Below are positions 30,691-43,618 of a stretch of 64,000 nucleotides of DNA, piece by piece. Each line of letters opens with the position of its first letter. The stretch's first letter is position 1. A program made the translations under genes and the position numbers. The notes beneath the pieces were generated by a model. That model searched no databases, was not told the DNA's origin, and was given only the letters and a program-made list of their open reading frames with translations. Location of the stretch: NCBI GenBank assembly GCA_964017045.1, contig OZ024802.1, positions 6,928,413-6,992,412 of the forward strand. The letters are read 5' to 3'. This DNA is from Omphiscola glabra. Taxonomy: Eukaryota; Mollusca; Gastropoda; Lymnaeidae.

Positions 30691-32743
30691 TAGGGCTGCT
30701 AAATTTAACGATTAATCGACCCATCACTTAACCCGTCACTTACAAATGTACCGGAAGTCTAAAAGTCAAAAAATGGCGGCCTAGAAATATAAACAAATCT
30801 CCGGACGATTACACGAACATTTTGGTTTTAAACTATTGACTGACGGGAATGTTGAAAATGTAGATAAAGTTTATTCTATACATTGTGAGAAATCGTTTGC
30901 CTACCATGGTTCTAACACTTCGCTTGCTTATCACCTGCAAAGCAAACATCCACTACAGTATTAGAAATTTGCGCTGAGACGGTCTACATCAGCCTCATCT
31001 ACTTCATCTACTTCGAAGCAGGGTACTTTGAGTCACTTTTGTCGTTCATCAGATCGTCCAGTGAGCCTTACTTTACAGCGTGATATTAAAGTAGCTCTTG
31101 CAAATTGGATTGCTAGCAGTGGCAGGCCAATATCAATAGTAGATGACGACGGCCTTCAGGAAGTATTAAGAACAGCATTGCAAAATGGAGAATATAAGCT
31201 ACCTTCCCGTGGCACTATTGACAGACCGTTGAACGACTTGTATGACAGCAAGATTCACACTGTTAAAGAATCGGTTAAAAACGCAAAGGGAATTGCGATG
31301 ACATCTGATTTTTGGACATCTCTGGGCAACGAAAGTTATTGTGGAGTCACTGGCCATTGGATTACCGACTACTGGAAATTGAAAAGTGTTGTGGTGTTAT
31401 TGAGTGCGTGAATGTTGTCGAAGGTCACTATTCTGATAATATTGCTGGGTTAATAAACAGTTTGTAACAGACTGGGATATAACAAACAGAATTCAGGCTC
31501 TAGTTGCTGACAATGCGAGAAATATGATTTCTGGTGTTAATAAAACTGATTTTGCTCATATTCCGTGTTTGGCTCATAGCGTACAGCTGAGCATCTTGCG
31601 TGGATTTAAAGCCGCCGATATTGAACCATTGTTTGGAAAGTGTCGAAAAATTGTCGGTCATTTTCAACATAGTGCTGCGAACACAACTGAACTGCAACAT
31701 TGTACAGAATCCTCATTGAGTAAGCTGCAGCAAGATGTACCAACAAGATGGAACAGTATTTTTACAATGCTGCAGAGTCTTCTGCAGGCCAGAGAAGCAC
31801 TAACTGTCTACATGTCAGATGAAAAGAAGCAATACAAAGGACCAAAATTGACTGATTTGGATTGGGAGAAGATTTCGAAATATGTCAACGTTTTGGACTT
31901 ATTCTGTCAGGCCACGGTTCTGCTTGGTGGTCAAGATTATGTTTCATGTAGCTGCGTATAGCCGCTGCTAACATCGCTGAAAAAACACATGACTGTACGT
32001 GATGATGATCCAGGCTACATGACTAGATTCAAGGCAGCAACTATTAATGACTTCAATGAACGTGTAACTGGTATGACGCGTGTAGCAATGCAACAGCATT
32101 TGATCATCGTTACAAATTCCTGAAGTGTTTGTCAGAAGATGCAAAAGAACGAACCTGGTCACGTATTGAACAACACATAGAAGTTGATACTCACGATGAG
32201 CACATTGAGCCATTTGCAACTGATGGTGATGGCATTGACAATGAAACTATATGTGATCCAAATGAAAAGCGTATTAAGCTAATGGAGTCTGACTCAGACA
32301 CAGACAATAACTCTTCTGATGAATTACTGCGTTATAAAATGGAGATGAAAGTTCCTGAATCCGTTGACCCTCTACAATGGTGGAAACTTAATGAACACCG
32401 ATATCCGAAATTGTCATTCCTTGCCAAGACCATTTTGTGCATACCAGCCACCTCAGTTCCATGCCAACGATTGTTCAGCTCGGCTGGTTATATTGTCAAT
32501 AAGACACGCTCATCACTTGAACCAAATAATGTCAACAAACGTGTCTTTTTGCGTAGTTGGTTAAAAGATGACATATAAAGGAGACATTCCAGTGTTATTT
32601 CGATTTTCGACAAATATGTTTAATAAATGTTACTTATGACACTATAAATTTTAATTTCTGGATTTAATCGAAATTAACTATTAATTAATCGTTAATTTTT
32701 CAAACGTTAACTATTCAATTTAAATTAATCGTTAACAGCCCTA
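30691..32743 (+). mobile_element. hAT transposon (ZBED-like), nearly full length, 2053 bp
   Basis: Inverted ends: tagggctgctaaatttaacg at 30691, and a right end that reads tagggctgttaacgattaat when reverse-complemented. Flanks atttaaat (30683-30690) and gtttaaat (32744-32751) match at 7 of 8 positions. It contains a transposase gene broken by a few frameshifts. Confidence 0.92.
30890..32578 (+). pseudogene. hAT/ZBED transposase with frameshifts
   Basis: A BED-finger remnant near 30885-30960 (H.C/H pattern around SLAYHLQSKH) is followed by open pieces at 31028-31411, 31524-31961 and 32129-32578. Landmarks are AKGIAMTSDFWTS (RNase H-fold entry), HIPCLAHSVQLSI, DVPTRWNSIFTML and the dimerisation motif SVPCQRLFSSAGYIVNKTRS. 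Three frame breaks separate the pieces. They are few, so the copy is young compared with the other hAT relics here. Confidence 0.9.
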
Positions 32744-33247
32744 GTTTAAATCATTAAATTCGAATAAAAAGTAATTTTTAAAAATAAATCACAAAAAGAA
32801 TATTTCATTGAGAGTGGGGTCGTGACCCATAGTGCTTCAATGAGGCTCTCAGCATTTTTTTTTATTTTAAAAATGTCTCTCAGTTAATACAGGTCTGGCC
32901 ACCACTGGTCTATCTGCATCCCGCGCTGCACATCTTTCATAATAAGTACTACGGTAAGCACGAGGCGAATTCGATGTGGTTACGTCATTATAATTAATTC
33001 ATACAATACGTTACACAAATATGATAAATAAATCTCCAGATTGGAGTAAACATAATTGTCATCACATTATTAACTTCACATAAATGATAATTCACTCATA
33101 TTGTAACATAATTATTACGATATTCGGCTTATGCGAAGAGATATCACCATGACGTCCATTTGCGTGTCTTGTCCCTGGTTCCGATAGGGTCAAAACCCAG
33201 GTTAGGGATAAGTTGAGTTTCGGGTTAAGTTTAGGGATAGATTTAGG

Positions 33248-34020
33248 CAGGGCCGGCCCTAACAATTGCGGGGCCCTATGCGAAACGGATTGCGCGGGGC
33301 CCAGTCTGGTAGTGATAAGGATAATAAGTGAAAATTAAGATTTTGTATTAGAAAATAAATTCGTCTTTGCATTTTATTCATTCTTTACTAAGTACAAAAT
33401 CACGATCAAATTAACTTTACTTTACGAGCCTTGCGTGTAGCGAGGTCATACAGTATATCATCAAAATTCTGTTTCCTACATAGATCACGCTCAATAGCAA
33501 GAATTGCCAAATCGTTCAATCTATCTTCGTGAATTGTTGACCTCAAGTAATTCTTGATTAGTTTGAGGCACGAGAAGCTTCTTTCACCAGATGCCACAGT
33601 TACGGGTATTGTTAAAAATATTCTGAGTGCAACAAAGTAGTTTAGGAAAGCAGTGTATCGTTCATTAGTGGACAGATAAGCCAAAATTTTCTACCGTGGT
33701 TTTGGCGGTATTTGGTAGAACATGCCTTATAGATTCCATTTCATCTGCTAATTCTCGCCCACATTTATCTGCTGACTGGTCTGTTGATGACGTCAATGCT
33801 TGCCCGAGGCTCGTTGTCAACTTTCGTATGTCATCACGCTGAAGGCTCTTGAAGCTGACAAGAAACCCAAATAGATTGTGGTTTGATTTCAGCTGTTAAA
33901 ATCTCGGCTGCAAGGATTGAATTGCAGTGTCCACAATTCTGTTGAAGCAATTTATCCTGTAGTCATCTTCAGCATTTCCAGGTGTGAAGTTTTCCACAGA
34001 TCTATCATACTGCCTTTTCC
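33248..34020 (-). pseudogene. hAT transposase remnant, minus strand
   Basis: The terminus cagggccggccctaacaatt at 33248 is hAT-like. The minus strand encodes the C-terminal motif VASGERSFSCLKLIKNYLRS then RLNDLAILAIERD (33684-33406). Upstream (about 33690-34020) are pieces of the helical insertion region (e.g. INCFNRIVDTAIQSL). A stop and frameshift interrupt it, and no second terminus was found. Confidence 0.8.
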
Positions 34021-35204
34021 TGTTTTATTTTCATTTCTTGCTTATAGTTTATTTTCTGTAAATTAATTAGATAAAGAACCGTCATTTAAAATGGAGTTAT
34101 GTCCCTTTGCTTGCTCGCTGGGAGTAGACAAGGCAGAATAGGCTTGGACTGTAAAGGGTTAAGAACGATGTCTGTTTCATCTTACCCCAAGTTCCCCTAA
34201 ATGACGAGCTTAGAGATAAAGCACCCGAGCAGCTACAATTTTTTTCAATTTTATTTACTTGTCGTATTCACTTGAAACAACGACGTAATAGATTTAAAAA
34301 AAACACTGTAAAAACATAAAAACAGAATAAACACGCTGACCTATACTTTACAATATACATGATTATAAGTTATAATAATGGTTTAATTTAATAATTTACA
34401 CCTAGAATTAACGCGGGGCCTATGAAAGTGTGGAGCCCACTGCGGCCGCATAGGTTGCAACCAAGATGGCGGTTATGGTAAAAAATGCGGTGATATCTCT
34501 TCACACTTACCCGATATTCTAAGATATACATGAATCCGAGCCTCTCGACCAAAAATCCACCATTTCCTATCCGTATCTTCTTCTACCTCTGCGCGTGACA
34601 TTTCAATATAAAAACTTCTGTTAATACCAACTAATAAACAATTTATTTGAGTTGTAATATTTGAGCTGTTACACGTAACACAAGACTGGTCTAACACTAA
34701 CAGAATGCAAAGAATATGATGCCAAAGCTAGTGATACTAAAATGTAATTATATTAATACATAAATTTCTATAAAAACACAAATTTGAGTACAGAAAACTT
34801 TATCAACTTACAGCAAGTGAAGAAGGTACAATACTCAAAATACAAATATTAAATAAATTATACACATTAATCATTAATATAAAGTTTCGTATGTCTATCT
34901 AAGTCTCGCTATTTCTCGCTCTTTCTGCTAAAAAAAACTGGAGAGCTTATAAAATTAATATTGTAATTAAATCCGAACGTTCTATTGAAGAAAATCTAGA
35001 AATTGCGTCACCAAATGACATTCTTGAGAACAATTCGAATGTAAACAAATGGAAGGGCAAAGAGGAAGTGACAACTCATTTACACGCGGTGACTTCAATT
35101 TCAACTTTAAAGGTCATCCTAGCAGATACGTTGTAGCGGCTAATGATTGGCTTGTGTTAAGATTTGAAAATAAGCCACGCCCTGCGCCCTACGATACAGA
35201 ATGT
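34021..35204. other. spacer, no gene seen
   Basis: AT-rich. A GC patch at 34412-34455 (gcggggcctatg...gcggccgcatagg) resembles a transposon end and may be the displaced partner of the 33248 element. Confidence 0.35.
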
Positions 35205-35605
35205 AACAGCCGAGTCAGAGCTGGTCCTTTGTGGAGGCAGCCGAGTCAGAGCTGGTCTTTTGTGGGGGCAGCCGAGTCAGAGCTGGTCCTTTGTGGGGGC
35301 AGCCGAGTCAGAATTGATCTTTGGTGGGGGCAGTAAATTTAGAGCTGATCCTTAGTGAGGGCAACCGAGTCAGAGCTGGTCCTTGGTGGGTGCAGCCGAG
35401 TCAGAGCTGGTCTTTGGTGGGGGCAGCCGTCAGGGCTTGTCCTTGGTGATGGCAGCCGAGTCAAAGCTGGTACTTTGTGGGGGCAGCCGTCAGAGCTGGT
35501 CTTTGGTGGGGGCAGCCGTCAGGGCTTGTCCTTGGTGATGGCAGCCGAGTCAAAGCTGGTACTTTGTGGGGGCAGCCGAGTCAGAGCTGGCCCTTGGTGA
35601 CATAT
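35205..35605. repeat. minisatellite, about 30-bp unit, 13 copies
   Basis: Units with gggggcagccgagtcagagc and tggtccttggtg; some lack gag, giving two unit lengths. Confidence 0.93.
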
Positions 35606-35689
35606 ATGCCCCTTTTTGAAAGCCTTTAAAGCCCCCCCCCCCTTTCCGCCGCACCCTTTTCAAACGGAATTATCTGGAAGAAACTCTGG

Positions 35690-36225
35690 TGTTAACCCCC
35701 ACTATTGTTAAGCCCACTTTTGCTAACCCACTATTATTAAGTCCACTTTTGCTAACCCACTATTATTAAGCCCAATTTTGCTAACCCACTATTATTAAGT
35801 CCACTTTTGCTAACCCACTATTATTAAGTCCACTTTTGCTAACCCACTATTATTAAGTCCACTTTTGCTAACCCACTATTATTAAGTCCACTTTTGATAA
35901 CCCACTATTATTAAGTCCACTTTTGCTAACCCACTATTATTAAGCCCACTTTTGCTAACCCACTATTATTAAGTCCACTTTTGCTAACCCACTATTGTTA
36001 AGCCCACTGTTGATAACCCACTATTGTTAAGCCCACTGTTGATAACCCACTATTGTTAAGCCCACTGTTGATAACCCACTATTGTTAAGCCCACTTGTTG
36101 CTAACCCACTATTGTTAAGCCCACTTTTGCTAACCCACTATTGTTAAGCCCACTGTTGATAACCCACTATTGTTAAACCCACTTTTGCTAACCCACTATT
36201 GTTAAGCCAACTGTTGATAAAATCC
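35690..36225. repeat. minisatellite, 29-bp unit, about 18 copies
   Basis: Units with ccactattattaagtccac and ttttgctaac. Variants (tattg, gttgataac) are concentrated in the right half. Confidence 0.95.
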
Positions 36226-36479
36226 TGTTGTTAAACTAACTCCTTTCAAGCCCGCTGTTGTTACTCCCACTAATGTTAAAAAAGAAGTTCTGGCTTGATA
36301 TGCCATTCTTACTTAATCCGATTCAAACATTTACTTAACAAATAAATTGATTATGCACAAAATTTGATGGAATAAAATCTTCCTTGAGACTTAGTGCTGT
36401 GTTCGTTTTAAGCTCTGTAGCATTCTATGACACAGTTCTATGTGGCTAGCTGAACCAAAATATATGAACACTAATCACA

Positions 36480-37062
36480 GGCGAGTGTGGCACCTGAGGC
36501 GAGTGTGTTACCTAAGGCGAGTGTGGTACCTTAGGCGAGTGTGGCACCTGAGGCGAGTGTGTTACCTGAGGCGAGTGTGGCACCTAAGGCGAGTGTGGCA
36601 CCTGAGGCGATTGTGTTACCTGAGGCAAGTGTGGTACCTGAGGCGAGTGTGATACCTGAGGCGAGTGTGGTACCTGAGGCGAGTGTGGTACCTGAGGCGA
36701 GTGTGGTACTTGAGGCGAGTGTGTTACCTGAGGCGAGTGTGGTACCTGAGGCGAGTGTAATACCTGAGGTGAGTGTGGTACCTGAGGCGAGTGTGGTACC
36801 TGAGGCGAGTGTGGTACCTGAGGCGAGTGTGGTACCTGAGGCGAGTGTGGTACCTGATGTGAGTGTGGTACCTGAGGCGAGTGTGGTACCTGAGGCGAGT
36901 GTGGTACCTGAGGCGAGTGTGATACCTGAGGCGAGTGTGGTACCTGAGGCGAGTGTGGTACCTGAGGCGAGTGTGATACCTGAGGAGAGTGTGTTACCTG
37001 AGGCAAGTGTGGTACCTGAGGCAAGTGTGGTACCTGAGGCGAGTGTGTTACCTGAGGTAATC
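36480..37062. repeat. 18-bp array, about 32 copies
   Basis: Units of gtgtggtacctgaggcga. The 18-bp period keeps all frames open, giving spurious ORFs of up to 183 aa on both strands. Confidence 0.97.
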
Positions 37063-37267
37063 TGAATCTGAAAGCCACACATATTGTCCCCTATTCCCAG
37101 AATCGTAGCTTAAATAGACCAAGTCCATCGCTATCTCACAATAAATCATTTTTACAGCTTTGTCCCCAAGACCAGTTATTTCTTGCAATCGACGTCTTTG
37201 GCCAAACAGCCACGACTACTATAGTAATTCCAAACCATTTCTTTCAAGGGTCTCTAACTCTGCACCT

Positions 37268-38125
37268 AAAACTGCCTACGCTGTCTTAACACTGCCCCAC
37301 GCTATCCTAACAATGTCCTACGCTGTCCTAACAATGTCCTACGCTGTCCTAACAATGCCCCACGCTGTCCTAACAATGCCCCACGCTGTCCTAACAATGT
37401 CTTACGCTGTCCTAACAATGTCCCACGCTGTCCTAACAATGCCCCACGCTGTCCTAACAATGCTGTCCTAACAATGTCCCACGCTGTCCTAACAATGTCC
37501 CATGGTGTCCTAACAATGTCCCACGCTGTCCTAACAATGCCCCACGCTGTCCTAACAATGTCCCATGGTGTCCTAACAATGTCCCACGCTGTCCTAACAA
37601 TTCCCCACGCTGTCCTAACAATGCTGTCATAACAATGTCCTACGCTGTCCTAACAATGCCCCACGCTGTCCTAACAATGTTTTACGCTGTCCTAACAATG
37701 TCCCACGCTGTCCTAACAATGCCCCACGCTGTCCTAACAATGCTGTCCTAACAATGTCCCACGCTGTCCTAACAATGCCCCACGCTGTCCTAACAATGTC
37801 CCACGCTGTCCTAACAATGTTCCATGGTGTCCTAACAATGTCCCACGCTGTCCTAACAATGCCCTACGCTGTCCTAACAATGTCCCACGCTGTCCTAACA
37901 ATGTCCCACGCTGTCCTAACAATGCTGTCCTAACAATGCTGTCCTAACAATGTCCCACGCTGTCCTAACAATGCCACACGCTGTCCTAACAATTCCCCAC
38001 GCTGTCCTAACAATGCTGTCATAACAATGTCCTACGCTGTCCTAACAATGACCCACGCTGTCCTAACAATGCCCCACGCTGTCCTAACAATGCCCCACTC
38101 TGTCTTAACAATGTCCCACGCTCGA
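37268..38125. repeat. 21-bp array, about 40 copies
   Basis: Units of aatgtcccacgctgtcctaa plus one base, with shorter units lacking cccacgctg (aatgctgtcct) recurring every 8-10 copies. That indicates duplication of multi-unit blocks. Confidence 0.96.
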
Positions 38126-38229
38126 TTTTGAAATTCACTTCTCCAATGACAAAATGTCCCCCATAATCTTCAAAATACTCCATCGCCGGAATATTCCGTT
38201 TGGACACATTGGAATGCAAAGATTTTTAA

Positions 38230-38460
38230 CTCATCTTGAAGATTTACTCACTGTCCCGACATTCTCCCATTAAAAGATTTACTCTAAGGCTCGATGTTGT
38301 CCCATTAAAAGATTTACTGCGTGTCCCGATATTGTCCCATTAAAAGATTTTCTTATAGATCCGATATTGTCTCAGTAAAAGATTCACTCAATGTCCCGAC
38401 ATTGTACCATTAAAGGATTTATTCAGTGTCCCTACATTGTCCCATTAATATCTGAAATAT
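38230..38460. repeat. about 35-bp array, left part
   Basis: Units with cattgtcccattaaaagatt and ctgtcccgac. The same repeat family resumes at 39185 beyond a GC-rich insert. Confidence 0.88.
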
Positions 38461-39184
38461 CTCATTAGGAAATGGCGTCAGCGGGCTGTCAATCTTAAAG
38501 ATCTTTATGCCCTTCCTGGCGCTCCCCCACACAAGATAGGCGCCGGGTTTCCTCGTCTCCGGACCGTGCGGGGGACGCCAGAGAATTCTCCGCGCGTGGA
38601 CCGTCCCCACCAGCAACCGCTCGATCGGGTTTACCGAGGGAGACCCTCCCGGTCGGGAGACGTCTGGTCGACCGAAGACGCTGCGTTTAAAGCGTCCAAA
38701 CTCCACTCTCCTAGGGGCCGGGACGGTAAATTAACGTCCTAATATCTCCCCCCACCCGTCCCGGGGAAGCATCGGACGCCCTCTAAGAGGAATTTTACAG
38801 TGAGTTTCCACCTCGCGACTAATTCGCGAAATAGCTGGGACGAAACGGTTGCCCAGGAGCAGCTTTCTCAGGGCTGCGTATCTAGAATCATCGGCCAGAG
38901 ACTTCGACCACACACTCTTGCCTCATATCCCTTAACGGCTACTTTTAATCATGACCCCTACCCTGTATCTACCTTTTCTTGCACCTGTGAAATATCACCT
39001 GTGAAATATCACAGGTGGCAACCCTGTAGGAGCTGTTTATTCTAGCAGTTACCATGCATGCCCTTGTCTGCCACGCGGGACACGCAATTATGGATATGTT
39101 TCCCGGGTTAACGTCGAAGGGGTCGGTGGCCAACGCTTTTAAATCGGCAAGCCACCACAGACTTGTCCACCGGAATCCCCGGGA
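38461..39184. other. GC-rich insert splitting a tandem array
   Basis: About 725 bp of markedly higher GC than its surroundings lies between two parts of one minisatellite. It has minus open frames (38419-38706 and 38731-38913) with arginine-rich sequence I do not recognise. An insertion (retroelement fragment or foreign DNA) is the simplest reading. No terminal repeat is clear. Confidence 0.5.
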
Positions 39185-39365
39185 GACAATGTCTCATTAA
39201 AAGATTTATCTAAGGCCCGACATTCTTCCACTAAAAGATTTATCTAAGGCCCGACATTGTTCCACTAAAAGATTTATCTAAGGCCCGACATTGTTCCACT
39301 AAAAGATTTATCTAAGGCCCGACATTGTTCCACTAAAAGATTTATCTAAAGCCCAACATTGCCCA
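39185..39365. repeat. about 34-bp array, right part
   Basis: Five copies of aaaagatttatctaaggccc and gacattgttccact, more homogeneous than the left part. Confidence 0.93.
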
Positions 39366-39799
39366 TATAAGATAAAACGATAAAGCCACTCACAGGTTGA
39401 TGTTGTAGATAAGTCATCGTTGAACATGCAGAGAGGACACCTTAATGTCAAAACAAACAGCTCCTCACAACCTAGTACACGATATATATTGACTCACCTA
39501 GTGTGGTGTGGTTGTGTTTGTGTGGATGTGTGGGTGTAATAGCAGTGGAAAGGGATGGGAATGGGAGATCAATAGTATAGTATGTCGGATAGGTTAGCAT
39601 TTTGGAGGCGTTTGAGGCGCAAAGGAAAAGTAAGGAAAATGGAGGTGCAAGGCGGCCCAAAGGAATATAATAATTAATTTAGGGTTGATAATCATTTCAT
39701 TACTTTTTAATTTGATTTTAATTAATATTTTCACTTGTTTTTTACGATGGTTTTAATGTTGTAATTAATCTTGTTCTTTTAATAAAATTGAAATGTCTT

Positions 39800-41765
39800 T
39801 TCATCGAGTGGTTCTCATTATGTGGAGGTCCTTTTGATTAAAATATGTAATAAATATTCTCCTGTTGTTGTATGATGGTTTTAATTAATATTGTTGTTTT
39901 AATTAATTTTAAATGATTTCTCATTATGTGGGGTCCATTTGTATTTTATTTTTTATAATGAGTGGTTTTCATGTGTGGGAGTCATAAAAGTGTTTTCTTT
40001 TTAACAAACGCTTGTTTTGTAATATGATAAGGTTATTTAAAGTTATTGAGGAGTACTCACGCTTGGGTTAGAGTGTTAGTGGTCATAAGGGGGTGTATTT
40101 TTAAAATTGTATATTTTAAGGGGCTCCTAATGAGGGGTCTTGTTGGGTCATATTTTATTTATTTTCAGTGGTTCTCCAGCTTGGGTTAAGGGCCACTACT
40201 CATAAGGGTGGGTTGTAGTTTACGGTAATAAGAGGAGAGACCGCAATCAGGTTAGCACAATAGGAAGAAAAAATAAACGCAAAAAAACAACGAACGTGTC
40301 GGCAGGAAGCCTTCATCAGCGAACAAACAGTAAAAACAAATACAATTAAAAATTATCAAAAAATAATAATAATATAGCACTTAGCTGAGAAGTAGTGTCC
40401 AAAAGGGCAGCTACTCCGGGGTCTTTTTAAATTAGAATATGAGGGGTTGGGTATGGTTTCCCTTTGTAGTAAAATTTATCACTGTTTCGGGGAGTATAAT
40501 AAAACAAGCACAAAAGGACTCACAAAACAACACAACACTGTAGACAAAACAGACTTTATTATGTTTTAACAACACGGCTGGCTGGGGGCGGCAAAAAACC
40601 GTAGGCCTTAAAACACAGGGATCAGTTGTATATACACACACACAACAAAGACATTCTCTTGCTTACTTTTATATAAAAGGAAAGTTACACGCAGACAATT
40701 CAAAACATCCCCTATGACTGTTTAGGTGGGTAGTTAGTTAGGTCGTTAGTTTTGGAACCTCTATGACATGTGCAAAACCACACACACATCACTAGGTGAA
40801 TGACTTTGACTTGACGACTTTGACTTGATGACTTTGACTTGACGACTTTGACTTGACGACTTTGACTTGACCACTTTAACACAGAGGCTGTTTTGTACTT
40901 AAATCATGATATTAAAACTGTATATACTATATTTTGTGATAAATATGTACTTAAATTGGTACATAATAATTGAAAAAATTGTGATTCTTTTGAATCTATA
41001 CTTTTAATACGTGTGATAAAATCTGTACTTAAATATGTACTTAAATAATATTTGATAAATGTGATAAAACAGTACTTAAATATGTCCTTAAATATGTAAA
41101 TGAAAAATTATGATGTAGCAATGATTGTCTTGGAAAAAATAATGTCTCATTTGTCATTGGTGTGGGATGGGGTATTACGGCTTTTATTTTAGTTTATTAA
41201 GTGGTTCTCACTGTGTGAGGGTCATATGGGTCTCTTCTTCTTTTCAAATACTTGTTTTTTGTAACAGGACATTTTTAAAAAGTTTATTTAGTGGTACTCC
41301 GGTGTTTCATATTGTTTAGGTTAGGAGTGGTCACTAGTCATAGGGGTGGGTTGTAATATATTTGGTGTTTTCTCATTTTGAGTGGTTCTCATTGTGTGGG
41401 AGTCATATGGGTGTTTTCTTCTTTTCAAATGCTTGTTTTTTGAACAATTTAAGTGTATTTAAGTTTATTTAGTGGTACTCAAGTGTTTCTTATTGGTAGG
41501 TTAGGGGTCACTAGTCATAGCGGCAAGTTGTAGTGCGATAGTTGTTATTTAAGTTGATTGCCAGATTCTCTATCTTGGGTTAGGGGTCACTAGTCATAGG
41601 GGCAAGTTGTAGTGCGATAGTTGTTATTTAAGTTGATTGCCAGATTCTCTATCTTGGGTTAGGTGTCACTTGTCATAGGGGTGGGATGTGATATGATGGC
41701 TTTTATTTAAATTTATCGAGTGGTTCCCAAGCTTGGGTTAGGGGTCAGTAGTCATGACAGGTGTT
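39800..41765. repeat. complex 150-190-bp repeats, interrupted
   Basis: Diverged copies share gtggttctcattatgtggg, tcttcttttcaaatgcttg and taggggtcactagtcatag, around 39800-40220 and 41200-41765. The interruption (about 40235-41150) has gtgtcggcaggaagccttca at 40290, a word I associate loosely with Penelope-like or LINE termini, and a 16-18-bp array (cgactttgacttga) at 40797-40870. Confidence 0.6.
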
Positions 41766-42164
41766 TTAAATTTTCTTCTTGTCTGTTTGGAGGACCGATT
41801 TGATTCCTAATTAGAGATCTTGATGTGTGTTTCTTAAATTTGCAGTTACGTGGTTAATCAAATATCTTCTGATTCCCAAGTAATCACGTATGGTAATTAG
41901 TGAGTGGTAATTACTGCGAGGTAGTTAAAATAACGTTTTCTCTCACAAGTGGTTATATAGGTCAATGCCTGCTAGGACACGTAAATCGTGTAGAATTTCT
42001 AATGAGTTTTAGAGCAGTGGTTCTGACAATTTGGTTGGTGGAATGACCCTTTCACGGTGTTTGCATAAGACCAAACTGCTAAGCCATACTATACTACTGA
42101 GATCTACGGGGGGGGGGGATGTTTTATATAAGTTGTAGTTAAAGCTTCAAGTCGTGTCATTCTA

Positions 42165-42425
42165 ACGCGGGAGGGACAGCATGTGAGGGACAGCATGTGA
42201 GGGACAGCATGTGAGGACATCATGTGCGGGGCAGTATGTGACGAACAGCACACCTGGTACAGCATGTGAGGGAAGCTTATAAAGAGACATCTGAGGGACA
42301 GGATGTGTGGGAAAATGTGCTGGACAGCATTTGAGGGACGGAATGTGTGGGACAGCATGTGACGGAAAGCATGTGAGGGACAGCATTTGAGGGGTGGAAT
42401 GTGTGGGATAGCATTTGAAGGAAAG
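42165..42425. repeat. 14-bp based array
   Basis: Units like gagggacagcatgt with many variants. Confidence 0.85.
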
Positions 42426-42649
42426 TGGATGCATCATCAGTTCAAAGGTTAAAATAATGTTTTATGGACCAAATTGGGACATTGAATAGTACACAAGACT
42501 TGACTAATAATGAACATTCATTTGCTAAATTGGACTTGTGCAAACGTTGAGATACAGAAGACCACACGGGAAAACATTGGTGGACTGTACGGTATGATTA
42601 CGTTCGTCATTAAAGATGGCTTTTGAAAATTCACTCTGTGAGTTCAATG

Positions 42650-42808
42650 TGTTGGCTCACGCCATCAGCGGTCCCTATGTGACCCATGTAACGCAGAGTC
42701 CCCATGTGATCGCCCACGCCATCAGCGGTCCCTATGTGACCCATGTAACACAGAGTCCCCATGTGATGGCCCACGCCATCAGCGGTCCCCATGTGATGGC
42801 CCATTTCT
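42650..42808. repeat. about 62-bp tandem repeat, 2.5 copies
   Basis: Copies contain cacgccatcagcggtccc, tatgtgacccatgtaac and agagtccccatgtga. Confidence 0.9.
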
Positions 42809-42999
42809 AAAGTCGTTGACTCTGATAATAAAATTTGATTACAGTTGTTAAACTGAATTTCCAATAAAGATCAATCTTTGTTTGGTAAAAGAAGTTCAAA
42901 AACATTTTGTTGACATTTATGTTCTCATAAAAATTATTTAGCATACGTATTATATTGTAGTTTAAACTGTTGTATCTTATAATTTTTTATTTCTATATT

Positions 43000-43430
43000 T
43001 CTTACTAGAAGATATACCCGGTGTTTGCCGGGATTGCATTCGGGGGAAAAACAGACGTCTAAAACCTCCTATCTAACATCGAAATTAAGGGTACTGTATC
43101 AAAGAAAATCCCGTCGATAAAGTAAGGGAATTAAAATTGTAAATTCTATCCTATTAAAACTAGATTTACAATAACTTTTGTAAACATTTCTGTCTCCAAT
43201 GGGTTGCCGTTTCCCTAATGGATGTCATTCCCGGAGGTATCCCGTTCCCAGTTGGATCCCGTTCCCCAGTGAGATCCCGTTCCTTGGTGGTATCCCATTT
43301 CCGTTGTGATCCCGTTAAAAAGTGGGATAATATTTTCTCAGTTGGATCCCTTCCCTGGTATGATCTTGTTCCTTGAAGGGATAACGTTCCCGTTGGGATC
43401 CTGTTCCCCGGTGGGATTATGAAGTGTTTT
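43000..43430. repeat. repeat terminus and degenerate gatcccgtt repeats
   Basis: At about 43000-43040 sits ttactagaagatatacccgg, similar to ttactagcgagtacccggca at about 62596, so this is a dispersed repeat end. At 43200-43430 variants of ggatcccgttccc recur about every 20-35 nt. Confidence 0.55.
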
Positions 43431-43434
43431 TACC

Positions 43435-43618
43435 ATCTTTGGCTGAGATCTAACAACACACATAGAAGCGTATATTGTAAGAGCTAACAACACACGTAGA
43501 AGCGTATCTTGTAAGATCTATCAACACACGTAGGAGCGTATATTGTAAGATATATCAACACACGTAGGAGCGTATATTGTAAGATCTATCAACACACGTA
43601 GAAGCGTATATTGTAAGC
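43435..43618. repeat. 35-bp array, 5 copies
   Basis: Units with aacacacgtagaagcgtat and attgtaagatct. Confidence 0.94.

Noticed and set aside
36531..37082. Repeat proteins of 160-183 aa on both strands
   Set aside because: Artefact of an 18-bp array; both strands and several frames are equally open.
38419..38913. Arg-rich minus-strand ORFs in the GC-rich insert
   Set aside because: No recognisable family and no splice or start support. Kept only as part of the unexplained insert.
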